From contig NZ_CP043568.1 of assembly GCF_014076415.1 (NCBI RefSeq), forward strand, positions 2,170,001 to 2,234,000: 64,000 nucleotides of DNA. Reading direction: 5' to 3'. A program made the position numbers and the translations under genes. Under the pieces are notes generated by a model. It searched no databases and was not told the origin of the DNA. It saw nothing but the letters and a program-made list of their open reading frames with translations. Source of the DNA: Comamonas testosteroni. GTDB taxonomy: Bacteria; Pseudomonadota; Gammaproteobacteria; Burkholderiales; Burkholderiaceae_C. This document shows, one piece after another, positions 33,284 through 40,644 of this stretch (position 1 is its first letter; the number at the start of each line of letters is the position of its first letter).

Positions 33284-35290
33284 TCAGGAAAGTTGCTGAG
33301 GCGTCGGGCGTGTGCGGTAGAACTGCATGGGAGACTCTTTCATTTCCTTGGCATGCTGGTTGAGCACTGACTTCTTCATCTTGCCCACCACATGCATCTC
33401 GCAAGGCTTGCAGTCAAAGCGCAGTGTGAGCTTTTCCTTGCCGTTGATCAGCTGCAGCGGCTCTGCCTTGATGGTGCCCTTGACGCCGATCACGCCCTTG
33501 GCCTGCTTGGGGCACAGGCTCATCGAGAAGCGCACGCAGTGCTTGGTGATCATCAGCGAGACTTCGCCTTCTTCTTCCTTGCTCTCGTAGGCGGCGTCGA
33601 TGATCTTCACACCATGCTTCACATAGAAGTCATGGGCCTTCTGGTTGTAGACATTGGCCAGATAGGTCAGCGTGTTTTCAGGAAAAGGCACGGGCGGCTC
33701 CACGGGCTTGGCGCGGGGCAGACGCACAAAGCCGTCGGCGCGGGCCTGCTCCAATGCGGCAACGGCATCGCGACGCAGCTGGTTGAGCACCGAGGCGGGT
33801 ACAAACCAGGGCTGGCTCAGGCTCAGTGAAATATCGTTCACTTCGAAAACCGTCGCGCCAAATCGTCCCAGTTGCTCGCGCAGCGTGGCTTCTGCCTTGG
33901 CTGGGTCGGTGGCGCTCTGGTGCTCATGCGCGATGGCGGCAGCCCCGACAAAGCCGTCCTCATCGGTCAGCGTCAGCGCGAAGCCGGCAGCAGCTTCCTT
34001 GAACTCGGCCCACAGACCGATGCGGCGTTCGCTGGACTTCTTCTCCAGTGTGCGCACCCAGTCCATATCGCGGTTGCGGTTGATTTCCAGGCCCTTGCGC
34101 AGATCCTTGAATTCGGCAATCTCGTTTTTGGGGAAGACACGCCAGATGCCTTTTTTGGCACTCACGCACTCGGCACGGTTGATGTGCACACCCACCAGTT
34201 CCTTTTGCAGATCGTAGTAGCACAGGCCGTCGCCGTTGTGCAGCTCGGCAGCCTTGTCGCTGGTCTCGATCTCGAACCATTTGTCGCCGACCTGGGTCAC
34301 CCAGCCGATGGCACGACCCGGTGTCTTGGGCGTGTCGAAGGCGCCGATGTCATCCTTGCGGCCGTTGACGAAGTAGTCGGTGAACTCGCGGTTGAAATTC
34401 TGGTCCGGATCGGGTTCGAACGAGAAAGTGGTGCGGCCTGAGGACGAGCGCGCCAGCGGCTGATCCGAGAACTCGCGCTCCTCGATGATTTCGTCGAGCA
34501 GCTTGCGGTAATGGGCCGTGATGTTCTTTACATAGCCCATGTCCTTGTAGCGGCCCTCGATCTTGAAGCTGCGCACGCCGGCATCGATCAGGGCGCGCAG
34601 GTTATCGCTCTGGTTGTTGTCCTTCATGGACAGCACATGCTTTTCGTGCGCGATGATGCGGCCGCTGGCGTCCGTAACCTCATAAGGCAGGCGGCAGGCC
34701 TGGTTGCAGTCACCACGGTTGGCGCTGCGTCCGGTATGGGCATGGCTGATGAAGCACTGGCCCGAGTACGCCACGCACAGTGCGCCATGCACAAAGTATT
34801 CGATGGTGGTGCGGCTCGGGTCTGTTGCGGCGCGCACGGCGGCAATCTGCTTCAGATCCAACTCGCGCGCCAGCACGATCTGCGACAGACCGGCGTCCTG
34901 CAGAAAGCGGCCCTTCTCGGGCGTGCGGATATCGGTCTGGGTGGACGCGTGCAGCTGGATGGGCGGCAGGTCCAGTTCCAGCAGACCCATGTCCTGGATG
35001 ATCAGCGCATCGGCGCCGGCGTTGTAGATCTGCCAGGCCATATCGCGCGCGCCCTGCAGTTCATCGTCGCGCAAGATGGTGTTGAGCGTGATGAAGATGC
35101 GGCTTCCGAAGCGGTGGGCATGCTTGATGAGCCGCTCCAGATCGCGGATGTCGTTGCCTGCCGTCGCGCGTGCGCCAAAGGCCGGTCCGCCGATATAGAC
35201 GGCGTCCGCGCCGTGATTGACGGCTTCGATGCCGATATCGGCGTCGCGCGCCGGGGACAGGAGTTCGAGCTGGTGGGGCAGGAGAGACAT
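33284..35290 (-). CDS. rlhA: 23S rRNA 5-hydroxycytidine synthase RlhA (peptidase U32 family)
   Basis: 668 residues, close to the length of Escherichia coli RlhA/YdcP (about 650). The sequence follows that protein closely throughout: ELLSPARDADIGIEAVNHGA, the U32 cysteine region IEYFVHGALCVAYSGQC, GRSANRGDCNQACRLPY, DAGVRSFKIEGRYKDMGYV and a C-terminal PCEMHVVGKMK. RlhA needs an iron-sulfur cluster and prephenate-linked chemistry to hydroxylate C2501 of 23S rRNA. The shorter TrhP (about 450 aa) is excluded by length. It shares direction with the NrtR-like gene upstream (59-base gap), and a terminator follows. Confidence 0.92.
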   Translation of the reverse strand: MSLLPHQLELLSPARDADIGIEAVNHGADAVYIGGPAFGARATAGNDIRDLERLIKHAHRFGSRIFITLNTILRDDELQGARDMAWQIYNAGADALIIQDMGLLELDLPPIQLHASTQTDIRTPEKGRFLQDAGLSQIVLARELDLKQIAAVRAATDPSRTTIEYFVHGALCVAYSGQCFISHAHTGRSANRGDCNQACRLPYEVTDASGRIIAHEKHVLSMKDNNQSDNLRALIDAGVRSFKIEGRYKDMGYVKNITAHYRKLLDEIIEEREFSDQPLARSSSGRTTFSFEPDPDQNFNREFTDYFVNGRKDDIGAFDTPKTPGRAIGWVTQVGDKWFEIETSDKAAELHNGDGLCYYDLQKELVGVHINRAECVSAKKGIWRVFPKNEIAEFKDLRKGLEINRNRDMDWVRTLEKKSSERRIGLWAEFKEAAAGFALTLTDEDGFVGAAAIAHEHQSATDPAKAEATLREQLGRFGATVFEVNDISLSLSQPWFVPASVLNQLRRDAVAALEQARADGFVRLPRAKPVEPPVPFPENTLTYLANVYNQKAHDFYVKHGVKIIDAAYESKEEEGEVSLMITKHCVRFSMSLCPKQAKGVIGVKGTIKAEPLQLINGKEKLTLRFDCKPCEMHVVGKMKKSVLNQHAKEMKESPMQFYRTRPTPQQLS

Positions 35291-35349
35291 AGGGGCAGGA
35301 TTATCTCAGCAAGCCCCGGTTTCGGCACAGCGGCGGGTAATCGCCCGTA

Positions 35350-36084
35350 TCAATGGCCGCGTGGGCTGAATGTGCGCGGAAATACCACGGGCCCGCTGCG
35401 GTCCGCCAGCCGGTAGCCCATGGCGGGACGGTTCGACACGCCTTCCACATGGCCGGCTTCGACCAGAAAGTTCGCCGCCAGCATGCGGGTGCGAAAGCCG
35501 CTTTTGTCCACGCTGCGACCCAGCACGGATTCATAGACTTGCTGCAACTGGGGCAGGGTGAAGGGCTCGCTCAGCAAAAAAGCGGGCAGCGAGGTGTATT
35601 CGACCTTGCTGCGCAGTCTCTCCACAGCAGCCTGCAAGATGCTGCCATGGTCAAACGCCAGTGCGGGCCTGCGCAGTAATTCATCCACTTCGAACCATGC
35701 CACATCGGCCGCATTGGCGCCTTTGGTCAGTTGCAGCTCATGGGCGGGAATCAGCGCAAAGTACACATGGGTGGCTGACCAGCCACGCGGATCACGTGCC
35801 GCGCCGCCCCAACTGCCAAGCTGCTCCAGATAGGGGCTGTCCACACCCGTCTTCTCCCTGAGCTTGCGCGCGGCGCAGGCCTGCAGATCGGCATCGAGAT
35901 CCACATTCACAAACCCTCCGGGCAGGGCCCATAGGCCGGGAAATGGATCGTCTTGATGGCCTGGGCGTTGCACCAGCAATACATTCAAGCGGCCTTGCAC
36001 AATCGTGAAGATCACCACATCCACCGTGGTGTAGGGACGGGGGAAGTCCGGCGCTGGCTTGGAGTGATGCTGTGTAACGCTCAT
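35350..36084 (-). CDS. nrtR: NrtR-like regulator (Nudix domain plus winged helix)
   Basis: 244 residues. The N-terminal Nudix-like domain has VVIFTIVQGRLNVLLVQRPG and LWALPGGFVNVD. The Nudix box (GFVNVDLDADLQACAARKLREKTGV) lacks several catalytic acids, most clearly the glutamate of Gx5E, so hydrolysis is unlikely. The C-terminal part, EPFTLPQLQQVYESVLGRSV...SGFRTRMLAANFL, is the winged-helix DNA-binding domain of NrtR. NrtR proteins are repressors of NAD metabolism genes released by ADP-ribose-type ligands. Here it is divergent from a KptA-HAD-NADAR-ARH operon and shares a promoter loaded with palindromes, so it probably senses ADP-ribose to control that operon. Confidence 0.85.
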   Translation of the reverse strand: MSVTQHHSKPAPDFPRPYTTVDVVIFTIVQGRLNVLLVQRPGHQDDPFPGLWALPGGFVNVDLDADLQACAARKLREKTGVDSPYLEQLGSWGGAARDPRGWSATHVYFALIPAHELQLTKGANAADVAWFEVDELLRRPALAFDHGSILQAAVERLRSKVEYTSLPAFLLSEPFTLPQLQQVYESVLGRSVDKSGFRTRMLAANFLVEAGHVEGVSNRPAMGYRLADRSGPVVFPRTFSPRGH

Positions 36085-36112
36085 GAATCAGGCTTGACGG
36101 GATGAAGGATGG

Positions 36113-36156
36113 GTTGTATTGTACAACTTGCATAAGTTGTCCAATGCAACTTATGC
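36113..36156. promoter_or_regulatory. Stack of overlapping palindromes in nrtR-kptA divergent promoter
   Basis: Three inverted repeats share half-sites built on ACAAC(TT). First: GTTGTA-3-TACAAC (36113-36127). Second: ACAACTT-4-AAGTTGT (36123-36140). Third: GCATAAGTTG-7-CAACTTATGC (36130-36156, 10-bp arms). The set lies about 30 bases from the nrtR start and about 100 from kptA. It is well placed as an NrtR operator that blocks both directions. Confidence 0.7.
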
Positions 36157-36252
36157 AGAAACGTCCAGGCAGGCCCTGGCTGCCCTGCAGCGCAAGCAGC
36201 TGTCGATAGCCAGGCAGGCCGCCTGGAACAAAGAGAAAAAGAGAAAAAGAAA

Positions 36253-36804
36253 ATGAAAAACCAAAACACCACCGCACGCAGCAAATTCCTCAGCCTGGTG
36301 CTCAGGCACAGTCCCGAGACCATCGGTCTCCAGCTCGACGAGGCCGGCTGGGCCCGGACCGATGAACTGCTGGCCTGCCTGGCACGCTCGGGCCGGCCGA
36401 CCCGCCTCGAAGAGCTGCAGCGCATCGTGGCGGACAACAACAAGCAGCGCTATTCCTTCAGCGCGGATGGCAAGCGCATACGCGCCAATCAGGGCCACTC
36501 CATCAAGGTCGAGCTGGGCCTTGAGGCAAGGCGCCCTCCGGCAGTGCTCTACCACGGCACGGCCACGCGTTTTCTGGACGCGATCTTCCATGCGGGCCTG
36601 AACCGGCAGTCACGCCACCATGTCCATCTGTCGGAAAGCGTGGAAGTGGCCGCTCAGGTCGGCAGTCGTCACGGCAAGCTGGCCCTGCTGCAGGTGGACG
36701 CCGCGCGTATGCAGGGCGAGGGCCATGTGTTCTATCGCTCCGACAACGGTGTGTGGCTGACCGATGTCGTCCCGGCCAGATATCTGCTGAAGCTGCCATC
36801 ATGA
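36253..36804 (+). CDS. kptA: RNA 2'-phosphotransferase, KptA/Tpt1 family
   Basis: 183 residues. Tpt1 removes an internal 2'-phosphate from RNA by transferring it to NAD+, giving ADP-ribose 1'',2''-cyclic phosphate and nicotinamide. Conserved sites: [10 protein letters not shown] (Arg-His), [26 protein letters not shown] and [13 protein letters not shown]. The start ATG 36253 follows a purine-rich leader made of repeated AGAGAAAA units instead of a classical ribosome binding site. The stop overlaps the HAD gene (ATGA). First gene of an ADP-ribose operon; the 1'',2'' cyclic product needs further processing, which fits the downstream genes. Confidence 0.92.
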   Translation: MKNQNTTARSKFLSLVLRHSPETIGLQLDEAGWARTDELLACLARSGRPTRLEELQRIVADNNKQRYSFSADGKRIRANQGHSIKVELGLEARRPPAVLYHGTATRFLDAIFHAGLNRQSRHHVHLSESVEVAAQVGSRHGKLALLQVDAARMQGEGHVFYRSDNGVWLTDVVPARYLLKLPS

Positions 36805-37424
36805 AAGTTGCAAAAATCATAGCTCTCGACGCAGATGGCGTGCTGCTGGACTACAACCTCGCCTATGCCTCAGCCTGGGAGCGGGTATTTGGCGAGCGTC
36901 CGGTGTTGAAGCAGCCTGACGCCTACTGGGCCATGGAACGATGGGATGTCGCCAGCCTGCAGGGCGAGGCTCTGAACCGTTTTCGGACCAGCCTTGATGC
37001 GCAGTTCTGGTCAAGCATTCCCGCGATTGCAGGTGCGCTCCAGGCTTGCGAGCAGCTGTGCGCCGCTGGTTACGAGCTGGTCTGTGTGTCGGCGATCAAG
37101 CCGCAGTTCGCCGAGGCCCGGCAGCTCAATCTGCGGCGGCTGGGCTTTCCCATCGCGCGCGTGATCGCCACCAGCGGCCGTGCCGCTCCTGGCCTCAGTC
37201 CCAAGGCCCAAGTCCTGGCGCAGTTGCAGCCCCTGGCCTTTGTCGATGATTTCCTGCCGTATTTCGAAGGCGTGGGTGCCCGGATTCACAAAGCCCTGGT
37301 GCTGCGCGAGCAGGGCGGATCGCCGAACGCCGGGCCGGGCCTGAAGCGCATTGACTCCACCCATGCCAATCTGGCGGGATTTGCCCGCTGGTGGCTGAAC
37401 CCTTATCAAGAAGAACAGACATGA
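36801..37424 (+). CDS. HAD-family hydrolase in ADP-ribose operon
   Basis: 207 residues from ATG 36801 (overlaps kptA stop). HAD motif I is [10 protein letters not shown] (nucleophile Asp and +2 Asp), motif III a lysine in LSPKAQVLA, and motif IV FVDDF. The cap is small. Likely a phosphatase. In this operon, a phosphate ester of ADP-ribose or an RNA-end phosphate is the plausible target (inference from context). It overlaps the next gene by 4 bases. Confidence 0.82.
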   Translation: MKVAKIIALDADGVLLDYNLAYASAWERVFGERPVLKQPDAYWAMERWDVASLQGEALNRFRTSLDAQFWSSIPAIAGALQACEQLCAAGYELVCVSAIKPQFAEARQLNLRRLGFPIARVIATSGRAAPGLSPKAQVLAQLQPLAFVDDFLPYFEGVGARIHKALVLREQGGSPNAGPGLKRIDSTHANLAGFARWWLNPYQEEQT

Positions 37425-38008
37425 ACCGAGATTACGACATTCGATCCGTCGCCGACCTGGTGGCCCTGCTCGATCAGGGCTACCGCCCCAAATACCTTTG
37501 CTTCTGGGGCCATCAGGCTGAAAAGAATGGCTCGGCGGGCAAAGGCTGCCTGAGCCAGTGGTTTCCTGCCCCATTCATCGTCGATGGGGACCGCTTTGCC
37601 ACGGCGGAGCATTTCATGATGGCCGGCAAGGCGCGGCTGTTCGGCGATGAAGTGGCTCGCGCCCAGGTGCTGGCTGCGCCGTCTCCAGCCAGTGCCAAGC
37701 AGATCGGGCGCAGCGTGCGCAACTTCGACGAGGCACGCTGGAAGGCGGAGTGCTTCGATATCGTGGTGAGCGCCAGTGTGGCCAAGTTCTCGCAGAACCC
37801 GGCCATGGGGGAGTTTCTGCTGAGCACCGGCGAGCGTGTGCTGGTCGAGGCCAGTCCGCGCGACCGCATCTGGGGCATCGGCATGGGCGCGGCCAATCCC
37901 GACGCCGAACAGCCGCGCAAGTGGCGCGGACAGAACCTGCTGGGTTTCGCGCTGATGGCCGCGCGTGCGCAGCTGAGACCGGACAATGAACACGCTGGAA
38001 CGTTTTGA
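37421..38008 (+). CDS. NADAR family protein (YbiA-like)
   Basis: 195 residues from ATG 37421. NADAR signature: FWGHQAEKNG, LSQWFPAPFIVDGDRFATAE, EHFMMAGKARLFGD and VEASPRDRIWGIGMG. NADAR proteins act on ADP-ribose-linked substrates; YbiA-type members cleave N-glycosidic bonds and others remove ADP-ribose from nucleic-acid bases. Here it stands between a phosphatase and an ADP-ribosylglycohydrolase, so removal of ADP-ribose from RNA or DNA is a reasonable guess. The 23-base overlap with the next gene and ATGA overlap with the previous one show one tightly coupled operon. Confidence 0.9.
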   Translation: MNRDYDIRSVADLVALLDQGYRPKYLCFWGHQAEKNGSAGKGCLSQWFPAPFIVDGDRFATAEHFMMAGKARLFGDEVARAQVLAAPSPASAKQIGRSVRNFDEARWKAECFDIVVSASVAKFSQNPAMGEFLLSTGERVLVEASPRDRIWGIGMGAANPDAEQPRKWRGQNLLGFALMAARAQLRPDNEHAGTF

Positions 38009-38897
38009 AGGTGCTCTGCTGGGGCTGGCCTGTGGTGATGCCGTGGGTACGACACTGGAGTTCCGGGCGCGCGGCAGCTTTGCACCGCTGACCGATATGG
38101 TGGGGGGCGGGCCGTTTTCGCTGAGGGCCGGACAGTGGACGGATGACACGTCCATGGCTTTGTGCCTGGCCGAGAGCCTGGTCGTCAAAAGCGATTGCGA
38201 TCCCCGGGATCAGATGACGCGCTATGCCAACTGGTATCAGTGGGGCTACTGGAGTTCCACCGGCCACTGCTTTGATATCGGCATGGCAACGCGCGAGGCA
38301 ATACAGCACTATCTGCGTACTGGCAATGCGCTGGCGGGCAGCGAGGATGCGCGCAGCGCAGGCAATGGCTCGCTGATGCGGCTGGCGCCGGTGGCCATGG
38401 CGTATGCCCTTGATGAACAAAGAGTGCAGGAGATGGCGGCGCTGAGCTCTCGCACCACACATGCGGCTGCGGAGTGCCTGGATGCCTGCCGTCTGTTTGC
38501 CGTGGCATTGAGCCGCGCCCTGCGGGGTGAAGGCAAGAAGCAGGTGCTGGATCTTGCCGCGCTGCCGTTTGGCAGCCCGCGCATCGCCGAAGTTGCCCAA
38601 GGTAGCTGGCGCGGCAAAAGCCGCGAGCAGATCCAGAGCTCGGGCTATGTGGTGCACAGTCTGGAAGCAGCTTTGTGGTGTTTCGACCGGCACGAGAGCT
38701 TTGAAGCCGCCGTGCTGGAGGCGGCCAACCTGGGTGACGATGCCGACACCACTGCGGCCATTGCCGGCCAGATTGCGGGTGCATTCTGGGGGCGCAGCGG
38801 CATTCCAGCGCACTGGCTGGAAAGACTGCATCAGCAGGCCGATATTCGCGCGCTGGCGCAATCGATTTATGCGCTGAATCAGGTACTGGCACGATAG
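37986..38897 (+). CDS. ADP-ribosylglycohydrolase (ARH/DraG family)
   Basis: 303 residues from ATG 37986. All family metal-binding segments are present: GDAVGTTLEF, WTDDTSMALC, GNGSLMRLAPVAM and the C-terminal NLGDDADTTAAIAGQIAGA. It hydrolyses ADP-ribose from amino acids or nucleic-acid ends using two Mg2+ ions. Last gene of the four-gene operon; nothing recognisable follows for about 500 bases. Together with NADAR it gives two different ADP-ribose-cleaving activities under one NrtR-type regulator. Confidence 0.93.
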   Translation: MNTLERFEGALLGLACGDAVGTTLEFRARGSFAPLTDMVGGGPFSLRAGQWTDDTSMALCLAESLVVKSDCDPRDQMTRYANWYQWGYWSSTGHCFDIGMATREAIQHYLRTGNALAGSEDARSAGNGSLMRLAPVAMAYALDEQRVQEMAALSSRTTHAAAECLDACRLFAVALSRALRGEGKKQVLDLAALPFGSPRIAEVAQGSWRGKSREQIQSSGYVVHSLEAALWCFDRHESFEAAVLEAANLGDDADTTAAIAGQIAGAFWGRSGIPAHWLERLHQQADIRALAQSIYALNQVLAR

Positions 38898-39394
38898 ATT
38901 TTGCGTAGCCATGCACCCTTCGCGGGAGCTGTTCACACCTTGCAAGTAGGTCGCAGGCCCCTGGTTGTCGCAGCGCAGGTCGCGAAAGCCGCTCCGAGCC
39001 TGCATGGTCTGCGGGTACCTGTGGCCGTGGTGAACTTGCCGGCCTCCAAAAAAGGCTTGCCCTGCAGCCAGGAAAGTCCGGCGCAGCGTGCACCACCCCT
39101 GTCAACGCGGCACAATCGAGGCGCTGGGCCGACGACGGTGCAAGAGCATGGTCGGCATGCTTCAGCCGAAATCCGAAATATACCCAGCAGCCGGAGCCTG
39201 TGCTCAACGCCGGAAGAGTCGGGCCTGCTCGGGCTTGCTAGCAATTGCTCCAATGGAGTTCTGGTCCTTAGACTCCAGGGTTTGCCCCTTCGCTTGCACA
39301 TTGAGCTGGTATCGCAGGCTTTGCCGCTACGCTTGAGGCTTTGGCCTGACGTAGGCTTGCGTGCCACAGCCTTCCGCTTCATCAAGGAGAAAGC
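38898..39394. other. About 500-base intergenic region, no gene recognised
   Basis: No convincing CDS: the open frames in it have no ribosome binding site and no family resemblance. Small features are TTTTGCGTAGCC near 38897 (similar to one arm of the GACTTACGCAAA elements) and overlapping palindromes TTGCTAGCAA / AGCAATTGCT around 39235-39249. Several GCTTG/GGCTTTG runs occur in the last 150 bases. An AAGGAG lies before the next start. Confidence 0.5.
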
Positions 39395-40582
39395 ATGTCC
39401 ATGACTGATCGCTCGGCCCAGAGCCGCCGTGTTCGCACCTCGTCTGCCCTGAGCCTGGCGCTGGTCGCCGTGTCCCTGTCGGCTGCTTTTGCGGCGGACG
39501 CGGAAAAGCCGCTGGTGGTGCGCATCGCCCATGGCGGACCGCTCTCCGGTCCTATCGCTGCCTTGGGCAAGGATGAGGAAAGCGGCGTGCGCATGGCGAT
39601 TGACGAGCTCAACGCCCGCAAGCTGCAACTGGGCGGCCGTCCCGTGTACTGGAAGCTGGAGGCCGGCGACGATGTGGGCGACCCCGGCCAGGCCACGGCG
39701 CTGGCACGCCGCTTCTGCGACAAGAAGGTGGCAGCCGTGGTGGGGCATCTTCAGTCGGGCACGACCTTGCCGGCTGCCAAGATCTACAACGACTGCGGCA
39801 TTCCCAATATCACCCCTGCAGCCACCAATCCCGCGATTACCGAGGCAGGCTATGACGACACCTTCCGCGTCATCGCCAATGACCGGGCCATGGTCAATGC
39901 CCTGCTGGACTATGCCGTCAGGCACCAGGGCGTCAAACGCATCGCGATCGTGGACGATCGCACGGCCTATGGACAGGGCATCGTCAAGCTGTTTGAAGCC
40001 GCAGCTGCCGAGCGCGATGTGCAGATTGTCGACAAGCAGTACACCAGCGACAAGGCCACGCAGTTTTCGTCCATTCTCACGGCCATCAAAGGCCGTAAAC
40101 CCGATGCGATCTTCTTCGGCGGGCTCGATGCGCAGGCCGGTCTCATGCTGCGTCAGATGTCGCAGCTGGCCATGAATCAGGTGAAATTCCTGGGCGGCGA
40201 TGCGCAATGCTCGGAGCGCCTGCCTGCCATGGCCGACAAGGTGCCGGCACTCAAGAATGTGGTTTGCGTGATGAGCGGCAGCTCCCTGGGCAATATGCCC
40301 GGCGGGCTGCTCTGGAAGCAGAAGTATGACCAGCGCTTTCCCGGCCAGTATCAGGTCTACAGCCCCTATGCGTATGACGCGACCATGGTGCTGGCCAAGG
40401 CCATGCTGAGTGCCGATTCAGCCCAGCCCGAGGCCTATCTGCCCCGCTTGCGCCAGACGCGCTACGAGGGGGTGACGGGGACGATTGCCTTTGATTCACA
40501 GGGAGAGTTGCAAAGCCCGCGGGTCACGCTTTATGGCTATGACTCCGGCGAGCGCAAGGAACTGGTGGTCAGCGGTCATTGA
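39395..40582 (+). CDS. Branched-chain amino acid ABC transporter substrate-binding protein
   Basis: 395 residues. Start ATG 39395 is preceded by AAGGAGAAAGC. The N-terminus carries a positively charged region and a hydrophobic stretch ending in AFA/AD (Sec signal peptide, cleavage about residue 33). The mature protein is a type I periplasmic binding protein of the LivK/HAAT family: GPLSGPIAALGKDEESGVRMAIDELNA, VVGHLQSGTTLPAAKIYND and PAATNPAITEAGYDDTFRV. It binds small amino acids or aromatic/acyl compounds. No permease or ATPase genes adjoin it, so it is an orphan component. Confidence 0.88.
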   Translation: MSMTDRSAQSRRVRTSSALSLALVAVSLSAAFAADAEKPLVVRIAHGGPLSGPIAALGKDEESGVRMAIDELNARKLQLGGRPVYWKLEAGDDVGDPGQATALARRFCDKKVAAVVGHLQSGTTLPAAKIYNDCGIPNITPAATNPAITEAGYDDTFRVIANDRAMVNALLDYAVRHQGVKRIAIVDDRTAYGQGIVKLFEAAAAERDVQIVDKQYTSDKATQFSSILTAIKGRKPDAIFFGGLDAQAGLMLRQMSQLAMNQVKFLGGDAQCSERLPAMADKVPALKNVVCVMSGSSLGNMPGGLLWKQKYDQRFPGQYQVYSPYAYDATMVLAKAMLSADSAQPEAYLPRLRQTRYEGVTGTIAFDSQGELQSPRVTLYGYDSGERKELVVSGH

Positions 40583-40644
40583 GCTGTATCGGTGTGTCTT
40601 GAAGGAATATCTGCCAAGCCTTCGTCTGTCAGGCGCATATAGCT

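Noticed and set aside
38901..39404. 167-codon frame in the 500-base gap
   Set aside because: No ribosome binding site, no domain, and it runs past the clear start of the binding-protein gene.
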